Shown here in pieces: positions 13,798 to 21,807 of a stretch of 36,382 nucleotides of DNA. Position 1 is the first letter of the stretch. Each line of letters starts with the position of its first letter. A program made the position numbers and the translations under genes. The stretch lies in NCBI GenBank assembly GCA_017527945.1, contig JAFXPL010000033.1:1-36382 (forward strand), read 5' to 3'. This DNA comes from Bacteroidales bacterium. GTDB taxonomy: Bacteria; Bacteroidota; Bacteroidia; Bacteroidales; WCHB1-69. The notes beneath the pieces were generated by a model, which searched no databases, was not told where the DNA came from, and worked only from the letters and a program-made list of their open reading frames with translations.

Positions 13798-15741
13798 CTA
13801 TTTTTTTACTTGTTCGATTTTCCATTTCATGTAGAGCAGTGCAGCGACGCTCCAGGCCTGCGAGATGCAGCCGTTGGGTTTGTAGGGCGGGTCGCCGTCG
13901 GTGACTTCCGCCACGGTGGATATGCCGTAGGAGGTCATGCAGCTGTCGAAGTGGTAGAGGATGCGGTTAAGCACCTCGGGGGCGCTCTCGGGGTGCACCT
14001 TCAGGATGCAGTCGGTGAACGGGAAGAGCAGCCACGGCCACACGGTGCCTTGGTGGTAGGCGGCGTCGCGCTCGGCCTGGGTGCCCATATAGTGTCCCTT
14101 GTAGTCGGGGTCCTTGGGCGAGAGGGTTCGGATGCCCTTCTCCACGATCAGCTCCTCGGTGATGCGCTTGAGCACCAACTGCCGGATCTTCTCGCTGATG
14201 GGCGCGAAGGGCAGGGAAGCGGCGATGAGCATGTTGGGGCGCACCTGGAAGTTCTTGTAGTCGCCATCGACATAGTCGGCGAGGTAGCCGGCCTCCTTCG
14301 ACCAGAAGGTCTCCTTGAAGACGTTGGGAAAGTTGGAGGCGACAGGTTCCCATTCGATGAGGAAGTCCTGGTCGTGGCTGACGCGGGCGAGGTCGAGGCC
14401 GAACTTGATGGCGTTGTACCACAGGGCGTTGATTTCTACCTGGCAGCCGGTGCGCGGGGTCACGGGGCGACCGTTCACCACGGCGTCCATCCAGGTGAGG
14501 GCGAGACCGGGGCCGCCGGCGTAAATCAGCCCGTTGTCGAGCATGCGGATGTTGTTCATCGTGCCGTCGCGGTAGGCGCAGAGCACCTTCTTGATGGTGT
14601 CGCCGTATTTCGCCCACACTTTCTTGGGCTTGTTGACGTAGTCGCAGTAGATCTGCAGGCTGCGGATGAACCAGAGGGGCGCATCCACGGAGTTGTAGGC
14701 GGCGTTGCTGCCGGTGCCGATGTTGGGGAAGAGCCCGTCCTTGAGGTCGGCGACCATGCTGTCGGTGATTTCCTCGAAGAGGTCGAACTTGCCTAACGGC
14801 AGGGTAAGGCCGGGCAGGGCGATGAAGGTGTCGCGTCCCCAGCGTCCGAACCAGGGGTAGCCGGCGATGATGTCGGTGCGGCCGTTGCGCTTCACGATGA
14901 ACTGCTCGGCGGCGTTCTGCAGGCAGCTGGCGAAGTTGTAGCGCGGGGTGCGCCGTTTCGCCTCCTCGTCATACAGGGCGGCGATTTCCTTGGGGTTCAT
15001 CGGCTCCGTGCCGATGCAGAGGTAGAGCACCTTGCGGTTCGCCTTCACGGTGATGGTGCCGGGCCGCCACAGGTCCTCGTGCCCGTCGTAGCCGCGCTTC
15101 AGCTCCTCTTCATATTCTATATTATAGTACCAGTCGGGATGATGCTGGTAGTCCACAGGCTCCGAGAACTGGAAATAGACCGGCGTGTAGCCGTCGTACA
15201 TGCAGTAGCCTACGCCGTTCTCCACGGTCTGGTATCCGGTGTTGACGCTGTCGTTGGCGTGCGTGAGCTGGTGGATGCTGCGGAAGGCGAGCAGCGGCTC
15301 CACTTGCAGGGCCACGTCGTCCATGTCGTCGGAAAAGTCGTAGCGGATGATCAGCCGGTCGGCATCGTGCTGGAAAAGCATGGACTTGCGGAAGTTGAAC
15401 TTCCCGACACGGTAGTCATACACGGGCACGCTGTCGGCGGAGAACTTTTGGAGGTACTTGTTCCCCTTGGGGTCGATGACGCCGCCCTTGTATTGGTGGA
15501 TGCCGAGATGGAAGTCCATGTCGTGGACCACGATGTTCTCGTTGAGGCCGGAGACCAGCAGGTGGCGTTCGCCGTCGAGGTTGTCCTGCGGCACGATGAA
15601 CAGTCCGTGGTATTTGCGGGTGTTGAGTCCGCAGAGCGTGGTGGTAGCGAAGGCTCCGGTACGGCTGCAGCGCAATATCTCCCGCTCTTTCGCGTAGTTG
15701 ATGTTCACTAACTTTTCCTTGTCAAATGCGATATAACTCAT
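13798..15741 (-). CDS. Glycogen debranching enzyme (amylo-alpha-1,6-glucosidase)
   Basis: 647 residues. The N-terminal domain (about 1-250) is the bacterial debranching N-terminal type (CGLNTRKYHGLFIVPQ). The catalytic (alpha/alpha)6 domain (about 280-640) has YPWFGRWGRDTFIALPGL, TPRTGCQVEINALWYNA and AAYHQGTVWPWLLFPF, matching the GH133-type amylo-1,6-glucosidase. It removes alpha-1,6 branches from glycogen, complementing the GT4 and GH57 enzymes behind it. First gene of the operon, with a -7 box 48 bases upstream. No signal peptide; cytoplasmic. Confidence 0.93.
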   Translation of the reverse strand: MSYIAFDKEKLVNINYAKEREILRCSRTGAFATTTLCGLNTRKYHGLFIVPQDNLDGERHLLVSGLNENIVVHDMDFHLGIHQYKGGVIDPKGNKYLQKFSADSVPVYDYRVGKFNFRKSMLFQHDADRLIIRYDFSDDMDDVALQVEPLLAFRSIHQLTHANDSVNTGYQTVENGVGYCMYDGYTPVYFQFSEPVDYQHHPDWYYNIEYEEELKRGYDGHEDLWRPGTITVKANRKVLYLCIGTEPMNPKEIAALYDEEAKRRTPRYNFASCLQNAAEQFIVKRNGRTDIIAGYPWFGRWGRDTFIALPGLTLPLGKFDLFEEITDSMVADLKDGLFPNIGTGSNAAYNSVDAPLWFIRSLQIYCDYVNKPKKVWAKYGDTIKKVLCAYRDGTMNNIRMLDNGLIYAGGPGLALTWMDAVVNGRPVTPRTGCQVEINALWYNAIKFGLDLARVSHDQDFLIEWEPVASNFPNVFKETFWSKEAGYLADYVDGDYKNFQVRPNMLIAASLPFAPISEKIRQLVLKRITEELIVEKGIRTLSPKDPDYKGHYMGTQAERDAAYHQGTVWPWLLFPFTDCILKVHPESAPEVLNRILYHFDSCMTSYGISTVAEVTDGDPPYKPNGCISQAWSVAALLYMKWKIEQVKK

Positions 15742-15788
15742 CGTATGCTTCTCTTTTTTTCGATTCTACTATTGGATGTTCTAACCTG

Positions 15789-15796
15789 CAAAGATA
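15789..15796 (-). promoter_or_regulatory. -7 box of the glycogen operon
   Basis: The reverse strand reads TATCTTTG, an exact TAnnTTTG match, 47 bases before the debranching enzyme start. A run of T/A follows upstream. Confidence 0.55.
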
Positions 15797-15846
15797 TATT
15801 TTTTATAGGATACGTTGAATTTTTTTTTTTTCATTTTTTTTGAACA

Positions 15847-15900
15847 CCCAGGGCTCACTTCGTTCACCCTGGGTTAGCATACTTCAGGCCTACGGCCCTT
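15847..15900. repeat. REP-like palindromic repeat, left copy
   Basis: CCCAGGG (15847-15853) pairs with CCCTGGG (15867-15873), followed by the small palindrome GGCCTACGGCC (15887-15897). The reverse complement of 16582-16635 matches it over about 54 bases with few mismatches. Confidence 0.85.
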
Positions 15901-15909
15901 ATGGAAGGA

Positions 15910-16365
15910 CTATTCGTCAAGGATGTATTGTTCATCGAAGGGGACCTTGTTCTTGGTAAGTAGTTGGATTAGTTCGTTTTTGGGTGTGATTTGCCGATGG
16001 TGTTCCTCTTGGTGGTCGATATAGCGTTTTGCAGTAGGACTTACGGATTCGCTGACGGAGAAGCTCCCGTAGCCTCCTTGCCAACTGAAGTCCTTGTAAT
16101 GGAATCCTTTTCTTTTGATCCAGTTGGTACTATGTGATTTCAATATTTCCATTATTTTGGCTATTGAGAGAGTGCGTGACAGTATAAATAGAACATGGAC
16201 ATGGTTTCCTGTTCCGTTGATGCGTAGTGGAACACATTTGTTTTTTTCCAATGTTCCGCTTATGAATTGATAGAGTTCAGTCCTGTTCTCTTTGAGAATT
16301 TCTGGGCTGTTTTTTTTGATATGCCAGACGGCATGGATGATGATTTTGGACAATGAGTGTGACAT
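15910..16365 (-). CDS. REP-associated / IS200-like tyrosine transposase (HUH, Y1)
   Basis: 151 residues from the ATG at 16365 (MSHSLSKIIIHAVWHIKKN); the frame is open to 16485, but those 40 codons run upstream of a -7 box and look non-coding. GNHVHVLFIL holds the HUH metal site, WQGGYGSFSVS is the conserved Y1 block, and AKRYIDHQEEHHR carries the catalytic Tyr. Length and motifs are complete, so it may be active. IS200-like enzymes cut and rejoin single-stranded DNA at hairpins, here probably the flanking REP-like repeats. No accessory tnpB is present. Confidence 0.85.
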   Translation of the reverse strand: MSHSLSKIIIHAVWHIKKNSPEILKENRTELYQFISGTLEKNKCVPLRINGTGNHVHVLFILSRTLSIAKIMEILKSHSTNWIKRKGFHYKDFSWQGGYGSFSVSESVSPTAKRYIDHQEEHHRQITPKNELIQLLTKNKVPFDEQYILDE

Positions 16366-16382
16366 AACGTTTTTTTTTGCCG

Positions 16383-16390
16383 CAAATATA
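16383..16390 (-). promoter_or_regulatory. -7 box of the RAYT gene
   Basis: The reverse strand reads TATATTTG (TAnnTTTG), 17 bases before the chosen ATG at 16365. This supports the short start. Confidence 0.5.
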
Positions 16391-16581
16391 ACTATTAAAA
16401 CAATAATAAAACGTGCTAAATTGTTGTTTTTTAGTATGTTGAAAATATAGCCAGAATTGCGGAAAACATATAGATAGCAGCACAAAACATCCCAAAAACC
16501 ATCCCGTCAATGAAACAAATATAAAATCAACACATCCCAAACAACCCCCGATTTCGCACAAAAACACCAAACACCTTCCAA

Positions 16582-16635
16582 AAGGGCCGTAGGCCTGACG
16601 TATGCCAGCCCAGGGTGAGCGCAGCGAGCCCTGGG
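16582..16635. repeat. REP-like palindromic repeat, right copy (inverted)
   Basis: Starts AAGGGCCGTAGGCC and ends with the hairpin CCCAGGG (16609-16615) / CCCTGGG (16629-16635). Inverted relative to the left copy. Confidence 0.85.
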
Positions 16636-16707
16636 ACCCAATGAGTGAATGAAATGAACAAATTGAATGAAATGAACAAAACGACCGCATCGCAGGACAC
16701 AAAAAAA

Positions 16708-16731
16708 ATCCCGGACCGTGAAGTCCGGGAT
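16708..16731 (-). terminator. Intrinsic terminator of the T9SS surface protein gene
   Basis: Perfect 9-bp stem ATCCCGGAC / GTCCGGGAT around a 6-base loop. On the reverse strand it is followed by eight T residues. It lies 27 bases after the stop of the leftward gene at 16758. Confidence 0.9.
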
Positions 16732-16757
16732 TTTGTAGTAGAATAGATTCCGAGGAA

Positions 16758-19700
16758 TTAGCGGGCGACCGTGAATTTGCGGGTCGTCGTGCCGTTTTCG
16801 GTCTCGATTTTCACCGTATAGACACCGTTGGCGAAAGCCGTGGTGTTGATTTGGGTGTAGGTGTCGTTGGCGTCGTAAGCGCCCACCATCTGGCCCATCA
16901 TGTTGAACACCTCCACGCGGTTGATGTTCTCGTTGGACGTGATGTTGAGGACGTTCTTGGCGGGGTTCGGGTAGATGCTGGTGGTCGTCTCGTGGTTGTC
17001 AACGCCCACGCCGGCGGTCACGTTGATGTCATCGACCTTCATCAAGAAGATGTTCGAAGTGTTGTAGTTTCTGAATGCGACATAGACATTCTGGCCGGCA
17101 TAGTTGCCGCTGATGCTGACACTTCTCTGTTCCCATTCGTTGATTTGCAGCGTCTCGTTGAACACGCTGGTGAAAGAGCTGGGGTTCAGGGAGGTGGAGA
17201 GCATCACTTCATAGTATTCCTCTGCGTAGTTGGCATCGACGGCGGAAACAGCCCAAGTCAGGGTGGCACCGTTGCTCGGGATGACCAAGGCGGGGGTAAT
17301 CAACCAGTTGTCGGGATTGAGGACGCCGTTCACGTTGCTGTAGGAGCCGGAGAGGACAAAGCCGTCGGAGCCGTTGTTGCCGCTGCCGGAGAGGTCAACA
17401 TTGGAGGAGTAGTAGGAGACGGGTTCGAAGCTCGATTCCCAGCTATAGCCGTCGCCGTCCTGGTCGAGGATGGTCCAGCAAGCAGGCATGCCGCCTTCGA
17501 AGTCTTCGGTGAACGGGAGGGTTTTCGGAGCGGAGCAGTCAACGGCGGAGCCGCTCACGGCGATGTTCTTGGTGATGTTGCCGCTGGTGAGCGTCACGTT
17601 GCCGGAGTGGTTGCCGGCAGCGGTGGGATTGTAGCGGACCTGGAAGTTGCCGCCGGCAGCGGGAAGGGTGGCCGTGGCAGCGAAGGAGGTGCCGTTGGTG
17701 GAAACCTCGAAGTTGGCGGGGGCGGTCACCGTGATGTCATTGGTGAGCAGGGCGCCGATGACGTTCACGGCCTTGGGGGCGGAGGTGGTACCCATCGTGA
17801 TGCTGCCGAAAGCTATGCTCTCTTCGGAAACCAACATGGTGGGGTCGTTGAGGGCGGTCAGGTTGAAGTTGTCAACGTAGAAGACGTCGCTCATTTCAAA
17901 TATGCCATAGTAAAGGCCGGCACCCATAGAGGTGACTTCGACGGCAATGTACTTGGTGTTGGCCGGGATGATGGCGGTGTGGGTGGTGAAAATGTTGCCA
18001 TCGGCGGGATCGTAGTTGACAGAAACCTCGTTTTGCCAGGTGAAGCTGGCGGCGCTGTTGTCGGTGGAGGAAGTACCCACGCGGAAGATGGTGGGAGCCG
18101 TTGCAGTAGAACCGAAGTAGGTGCGGTAGCCGAAGGTGAACATCATGGCGCTGTTGTTCTGGATTTCCGGCATGACAATCTTGTCGGCGGCGGCGATGTA
18201 CAGGGCGAAGTCGCCGGCACCGTCAACAGAGGCCTGGGAATAGTTGGCTGGATCGTTCACCGTCCAGCAAAGAGGCGGGTAGGTGCCGGTGTTGAAGTCG
18301 TAGGTGTAGGGCAGGGTGGTGATGATGGAGTTGGCGCAGTCAACGGCCTCACCGGTCAGGGCGACGGTGTCGCTGTAGCTGGCGGATGCAATCGTCAAGT
18401 TCTGGTTGAAGGAGCCGGCGGCCGTAGGGGCGAAGCGCACGTAGATGGTGTCGTGGACCACGGTGGCGGCGTTGGCCGGGATGGTCTGCGTGGCGGCGAA
18501 GTTGGTGCCGTCGAGGGAAACCTCAAACGGGGCAGCGGTGGTCAGCGTGAAAGCCTCGTTGACGCTGATGGTGCTCAGCACCACGGTTTGGGCGTCAGTG
18601 GTGGTACCCATTTCGTTGGCGCCGAAATCCAGGGCGTCAGTGCTGATGGCCATGGAGGCGGTGGCGGTTGCAACAGTGAAGTTGTCGATGTAGAGGTAAT
18701 ATTGGTAGTTGCCATAGTAGTTGATGGCCACATATTTGGTGCCGGCGGGGAGCTCAACGGCGACCTCGGTCCAAGACGTCTGCACGGTCGGGTAGTCGGC
18801 CAGCACGGTGAAGCTGCTGAGGTCGGTGTTCGTGGTGGAGTACATCACCTTGAAGCTCTCGTTGGAGTTATAACCCTTGTAGAAAAAACGTGCGAGGTAG
18901 GTGTCGTTGCCGGTCAGGGTCAGTTGGGGGGTGATGAGGTACTGGTTGTAGTCGGAAGCGGAGGAGAAGCTGCTGAAGCGGAAGTCGTTGCTGCCTTCGT
19001 AGGCCTCAGCATCGGCATAGACACCGAAGCGGTCGTCGTTGGCGGGATCCATGCTCACCATGGTCCAGCAGTCGATGCTGCTCTCAAAGCCTTCGGTGAA
19101 GGGGATGGTGATGTTGCTGCAGTCGATGGCGTTGCCGGTCAGGTTGACGGTCACGTTCGTGGCACCGGTGGAGGTGAGGGTCACTGTGCCGTTGTCAGTG
19201 CCGACAGCGGTGGGGGCGTATTGTACATAGAGGGTGCCGCCAGTTGCGGCGATGGTAGCCGTGGTGCCGAAGTTGGTGCCGTCAGCGGAGACGGCGAACG
19301 GAGCCGTGGTGGTGGCCGTCACGTCGGTGGTGAGCAGGTAGTTGGTCAAAGAGACAGTGCTGTTGGCCGTGGTGCCGAGGCTCACGTTGCCGAAGTTCAC
19401 TGACGTGGGGGTGGCGGAGATGGTGGGCTCCGTGGGGGTGTAAATGACCGTCATGGTGCAGGCGTCGTAGTCACCGTTGCGGGCTATGAGGAAGTGGTAG
19501 GTCCTGCCGTCGAGAAACTCGTAGTCATCGCCGCGGGTCGGGTCGATGCTTTCGCCGGCAATCCACACTCTGTCGCCCGGCGTGGGGTTGGTGATGCAGA
19601 AGTCGTAGATGCCGGCCGGAATGGTGATGGTGGCCGTCCCGTCCATCACGATGTTGGAGGTGGTCAGGCTGCCGTCGGCATTGACGGGAACTTTGTACTC

Positions 19701-19919
19701 GAATTCCGCATAGACGGACGCGGGGGCGTCGCCGCTTGTGGTCAGGGGACCGGTTTCCGGGATCACGGTGCCGTAGGTGTTATGGTCAGCGTCCAAAAGG
19801 AGCTGGTAGCCGGAACCGTCCTCCCACACATCGTGGGCCTCCAAAATGATTGTCACTTGTGCTTTCGCACAGAATGTCAGCGCTATGAACGCGACAAACA
19901 AAGTAAAAATCTTTTTCAT
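16758..19919 (-). CDS. T9SS-exported multidomain surface protein with DUF2436
   Basis: 1053 residues from the ATG at 19919, which gives the signal peptide MKKIFTLFVAFIALTFCAKA; an ATG at 19964 adds 15 unlikely residues. After the signal comes a DUF2436-like domain (VTIILEAHDVWEDGSGYQLL, IWIAG-type VWIAGESIDPTRGDDYEF), known from gingipains and haemagglutinins of Porphyromonas. Then alternating choice-of-anchor D/ASPM-like Ig repeats (FGNVSLGTTANSTVSLTN; FGANEMGTTTDAQTVVL; FGSITMGTTSAPKAVNV) and cleaved-adhesin-like jelly rolls (FTEGFESSIDCWTMV; FTEDFEGGMPACWTIL). It ends with a type A sorting domain (IYPNPAKNVLNI to FTVAR). No protease domain is seen, so an adhesin or binding role is likely. 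Confidence 0.9.
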   Translation of the reverse strand: MKKIFTLFVAFIALTFCAKAQVTIILEAHDVWEDGSGYQLLLDADHNTYGTVIPETGPLTTSGDAPASVYAEFEYKVPVNADGSLTTSNIVMDGTATITIPAGIYDFCITNPTPGDRVWIAGESIDPTRGDDYEFLDGRTYHFLIARNGDYDACTMTVIYTPTEPTISATPTSVNFGNVSLGTTANSTVSLTNYLLTTDVTATTTAPFAVSADGTNFGTTATIAATGGTLYVQYAPTAVGTDNGTVTLTSTGATNVTVNLTGNAIDCSNITIPFTEGFESSIDCWTMVSMDPANDDRFGVYADAEAYEGSNDFRFSSFSSASDYNQYLITPQLTLTGNDTYLARFFYKGYNSNESFKVMYSTTNTDLSSFTVLADYPTVQTSWTEVAVELPAGTKYVAINYYGNYQYYLYIDNFTVATATASMAISTDALDFGANEMGTTTDAQTVVLSTISVNEAFTLTTAAPFEVSLDGTNFAATQTIPANAATVVHDTIYVRFAPTAAGSFNQNLTIASASYSDTVALTGEAVDCANSIITTLPYTYDFNTGTYPPLCWTVNDPANYSQASVDGAGDFALYIAAADKIVMPEIQNNSAMMFTFGYRTYFGSTATAPTIFRVGTSSTDNSAASFTWQNEVSVNYDPADGNIFTTHTAIIPANTKYIAVEVTSMGAGLYYGIFEMSDVFYVDNFNLTALNDPTMLVSEESIAFGSITMGTTSAPKAVNVIGALLTNDITVTAPANFEVSTNGTSFAATATLPAAGGNFQVRYNPTAAGNHSGNVTLTSGNITKNIAVSGSAVDCSAPKTLPFTEDFEGGMPACWTILDQDGDGYSWESSFEPVSYYSSNVDLSGSGNNGSDGFVLSGSYSNVNGVLNPDNWLITPALVIPSNGATLTWAVSAVDANYAEEYYEVMLSTSLNPSSFTSVFNETLQINEWEQRSVSISGNYAGQNVYVAFRNYNTSNIFLMKVDDINVTAGVGVDNHETTTSIYPNPAKNVLNITSNENINRVEVFNMMGQMVGAYDANDTYTQINTTAFANGVYTVKIETENGTTTRKFTVAR

Positions 19920-19990
19920 TTTTTTGTGGTTTTGATTAATAATATAGGTTTGTTTAATGTCCAATCTAATCCAATAGAATAATCAAACGG

Positions 19991-19998
19991 CAAAAATA
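19991..19998 (-). promoter_or_regulatory. -7 box of the T9SS surface protein
   Basis: The reverse strand reads TATTTTTG, matching TAnnTTTG, about 72 bases before the chosen start. Confidence 0.45.
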
Positions 19999-20156
19999 CA
20001 ATTTTTTTTAATACGTTGTGTCTTTGATTTTCAAATTTTAGTGCATTAATATGCATCAACCATAATGCTAATCCATTGGCAAGATTATTATGATTTGTGA
20101 GCAGGGATTGTCAAAAAAAGCGTGATTCTGCTGTCGGGATATGTCCGTATTTTGTG

Positions 20157-20164
20157 TATGTTTG
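20157..20164 (+). promoter_or_regulatory. -7 box of the NAD(P)HX repair gene
   Basis: TATGTTTG ends 19 bases before the ATG at 20183. Confidence 0.55.
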
Positions 20165-20182
20165 CGCCCTTAAAAAATAAAG

Positions 20183-21751
20183 ATGAAAATGCAGGAGACT
20201 CGCTTGCTTACGATTTCGCAAATTCGTGAATGTGAACGGTTTACGATGGATCGTCGCGGCATATCCTCCCTGGAACTCATGGAGGATGCAGGACGCGCCT
20301 GCGCCGACAAGCTGGTGGAGGAGACTTGGTTCCGCAGCTTCGGGCGGATTTTCGTCTATGCCGGCACCGGCAACAACGGTGGCGACGGCGTGGTGGCTGC
20401 CATAGCCCTGATAGAGAACTACCACATAGACAGCGAGGTCGTACTCGTCGTTTGCGCCCATGAAAACGCCCGCTACAGCGAGGAGATGACCCGTCAGCTC
20501 GGTCGATGGGCGGAGGTGGTGAAACAGCATGAGAATGCCGGAACGGTCCGTTTCTCCACGGAAAACCCGCCTGCAGCAACCTCCGACGACCTGATCGTGG
20601 ATGCCCTGTTCGGCATCGGCCTCAACAAGCCGGTGACGGGCTTCTTCGCGGAGGTGATCCGCCACATCAACGACTCCGAGGCATACGTCGTCTCCATCGA
20701 CACGCCTTCCGGCTTGTTCGCCGACGCGCACACGCCGGACAGCAGCGCGGTAGTGGTCGCCGACAAGGTGCTGAGCATCCAGTTCCCGAAAACCGCCTTC
20801 CTGCTGCCCGAAAACGCCCCGTTCTGCGGCGAGGTCGAGGTGGTCGATATCGGCATGGAAGCACCTGAAAGCCTGGACGATACGAAACGCAGACTCGTTG
20901 CAACGGAGGCTATTTCGCTCCTGCTGCGTCCGCGCCCACGACACGCGCACAAGGGCACGTTCGGGCATGGGCTTTTGGTGGCCGGCAGCCGGCAGATGCC
21001 CGGTGCGGCGGTGCTGGCGGCCACGGCGGCCATGCGCGGCGGCATCGGAAAGCTTACGGTGCACACCCCGGCGTCGGTGCGCGACATCCTGGCGGTCGCC
21101 CTGCCCGAGGCCATCCACCATATCGACGAGAACGAGCAGATTGTCAGCCGCATCGACTGGAACACGCTGCCGGAGAACATCGGCGCGGTGGCGATGGGGC
21201 CGGGCTTGGGAACGGCGAGGCAGACCGTCTCGGCCATGAAGGACATCCTCGACACGGTAAAGTCGCCCATGGTGCTCGATGCCGATGCACTCAACATGCT
21301 GGCGGAGAACAAGACTTGGATGGCTTTTCTTCCGCCGTACAGCATCCTGACCCCGCATTTCGCGGAGTTCGAGCGACTCGCTGGCAAACCCTCCGACGAT
21401 TTCGACCGTCTGGAAAGGGCGAGGGAGTTCGCCCAGCGCTACACGGTGGTGCTGGTCCTCAAGGGGCATCACACGCTGGTGACGCTGCCCGACGGACGGC
21501 AGTTCTTCAACACCACGGGCAATTCGGGCATGGCCACGGCCGGCAGCGGCGATGTGCTCACCGGACTGCTCCTGTCGCTCCTCGCGCAAGGCTACGCGCC
21601 TGAGCACGCAGCCCTGTTAGGTGTCTGGCTCCACGGTGCCGCCGGCGATGCTTATACCCGCGAGCACACCGCCCAAACGCTCGTCGCCTCCGACCTCCCG
21701 AAACACTTCTCCGAAGCGTTGCAGGATTTGAGCTTGGAACTTAGAACTTAG
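20183..21751 (+). CDS. nnr: Bifunctional NAD(P)HX epimerase / ADP-dependent dehydratase
   Basis: 522 residues. The N-terminal YjeF_N epimerase domain (about 1-215) has YAGTGNNGGDGVVAAIAL. The C-terminal ribokinase-like dehydratase (about 230-510) has HKGTFGHGLLVAGSRQMPGA, the AMGPGLG loop, LKGHHTLVTLPDG and TAGSGDVLTGLLLSL with the catalytic Asp. Together they repair hydrated NADH and NADPH in the cytoplasm. Start set by the -7 box. The last residues (SLELRT) are encoded by the start of the repeat spacer (GGAACTTAGAACTTAG), so the very C-terminus is repeat-derived. Confidence 0.95.
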   Translation: MKMQETRLLTISQIRECERFTMDRRGISSLELMEDAGRACADKLVEETWFRSFGRIFVYAGTGNNGGDGVVAAIALIENYHIDSEVVLVVCAHENARYSEEMTRQLGRWAEVVKQHENAGTVRFSTENPPAATSDDLIVDALFGIGLNKPVTGFFAEVIRHINDSEAYVVSIDTPSGLFADAHTPDSSAVVVADKVLSIQFPKTAFLLPENAPFCGEVEVVDIGMEAPESLDDTKRRLVATEAISLLLRPRPRHAHKGTFGHGLLVAGSRQMPGAAVLAATAAMRGGIGKLTVHTPASVRDILAVALPEAIHHIDENEQIVSRIDWNTLPENIGAVAMGPGLGTARQTVSAMKDILDTVKSPMVLDADALNMLAENKTWMAFLPPYSILTPHFAEFERLAGKPSDDFDRLERAREFAQRYTVVLVLKGHHTLVTLPDGRQFFNTTGNSGMATAGSGDVLTGLLLSLLAQGYAPEHAALLGVWLHGAAGDAYTREHTAQTLVASDLPKHFSEALQDLSLELRT

Positions 21752-21800
21752 AATTTTGAAACTTGAAACTTGAAACCTGAAACTTGAAACCTGAAACTTT
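21737..21800 (+). repeat. GAAACTT-type simple repeat spacer
   Basis: AACTTAGAACTTAGAATT then repeated TTGAAAC(C/T) units run from the last codons of nnr to just before the next start. G-poor on the coding strand. Confidence 0.8.
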
Positions 21801-21807
21801 GATAAAT

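Larger units (their letters stand above)
15847..16635. mobile_element. RAYT element bounded by inverted REP-like repeats
   Basis: A tyrosine transposase gene (15910-16365) lies between two inverted palindromic repeats (15847-15900 and 16582-16635). This is the layout of REP-associated tyrosine transposases, which process single-stranded REP hairpins. The unit lies between two operons and interrupts nothing visible. Whether the 16366-16581 stretch is part of the element is unclear. Confidence 0.65.
16366..16757. other. Gap between RAYT and the T9SS surface protein
   Basis: 392 bases: RAYT -7 box, about 190 bases of AT-rich sequence with no supported gene, the right REP-like repeat (16582-16635), a short direct repeat of GAATGAAATGAACAAA, and the terminator at 16708-16731. 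Confidence 0.5.

Noticed and set aside
16851..19403. 850-codon rightward open frame opposite the T9SS protein gene
   Set aside because: It is the complement of a well-supported gene with signal peptide and sorting domain; its translation is a Val/Gly/His-rich string without domains.
20111..21607. 498-codon leftward open frame opposite nnr
   Set aside because: Antisense shadow in a GC-rich gene; no recognisable domain.
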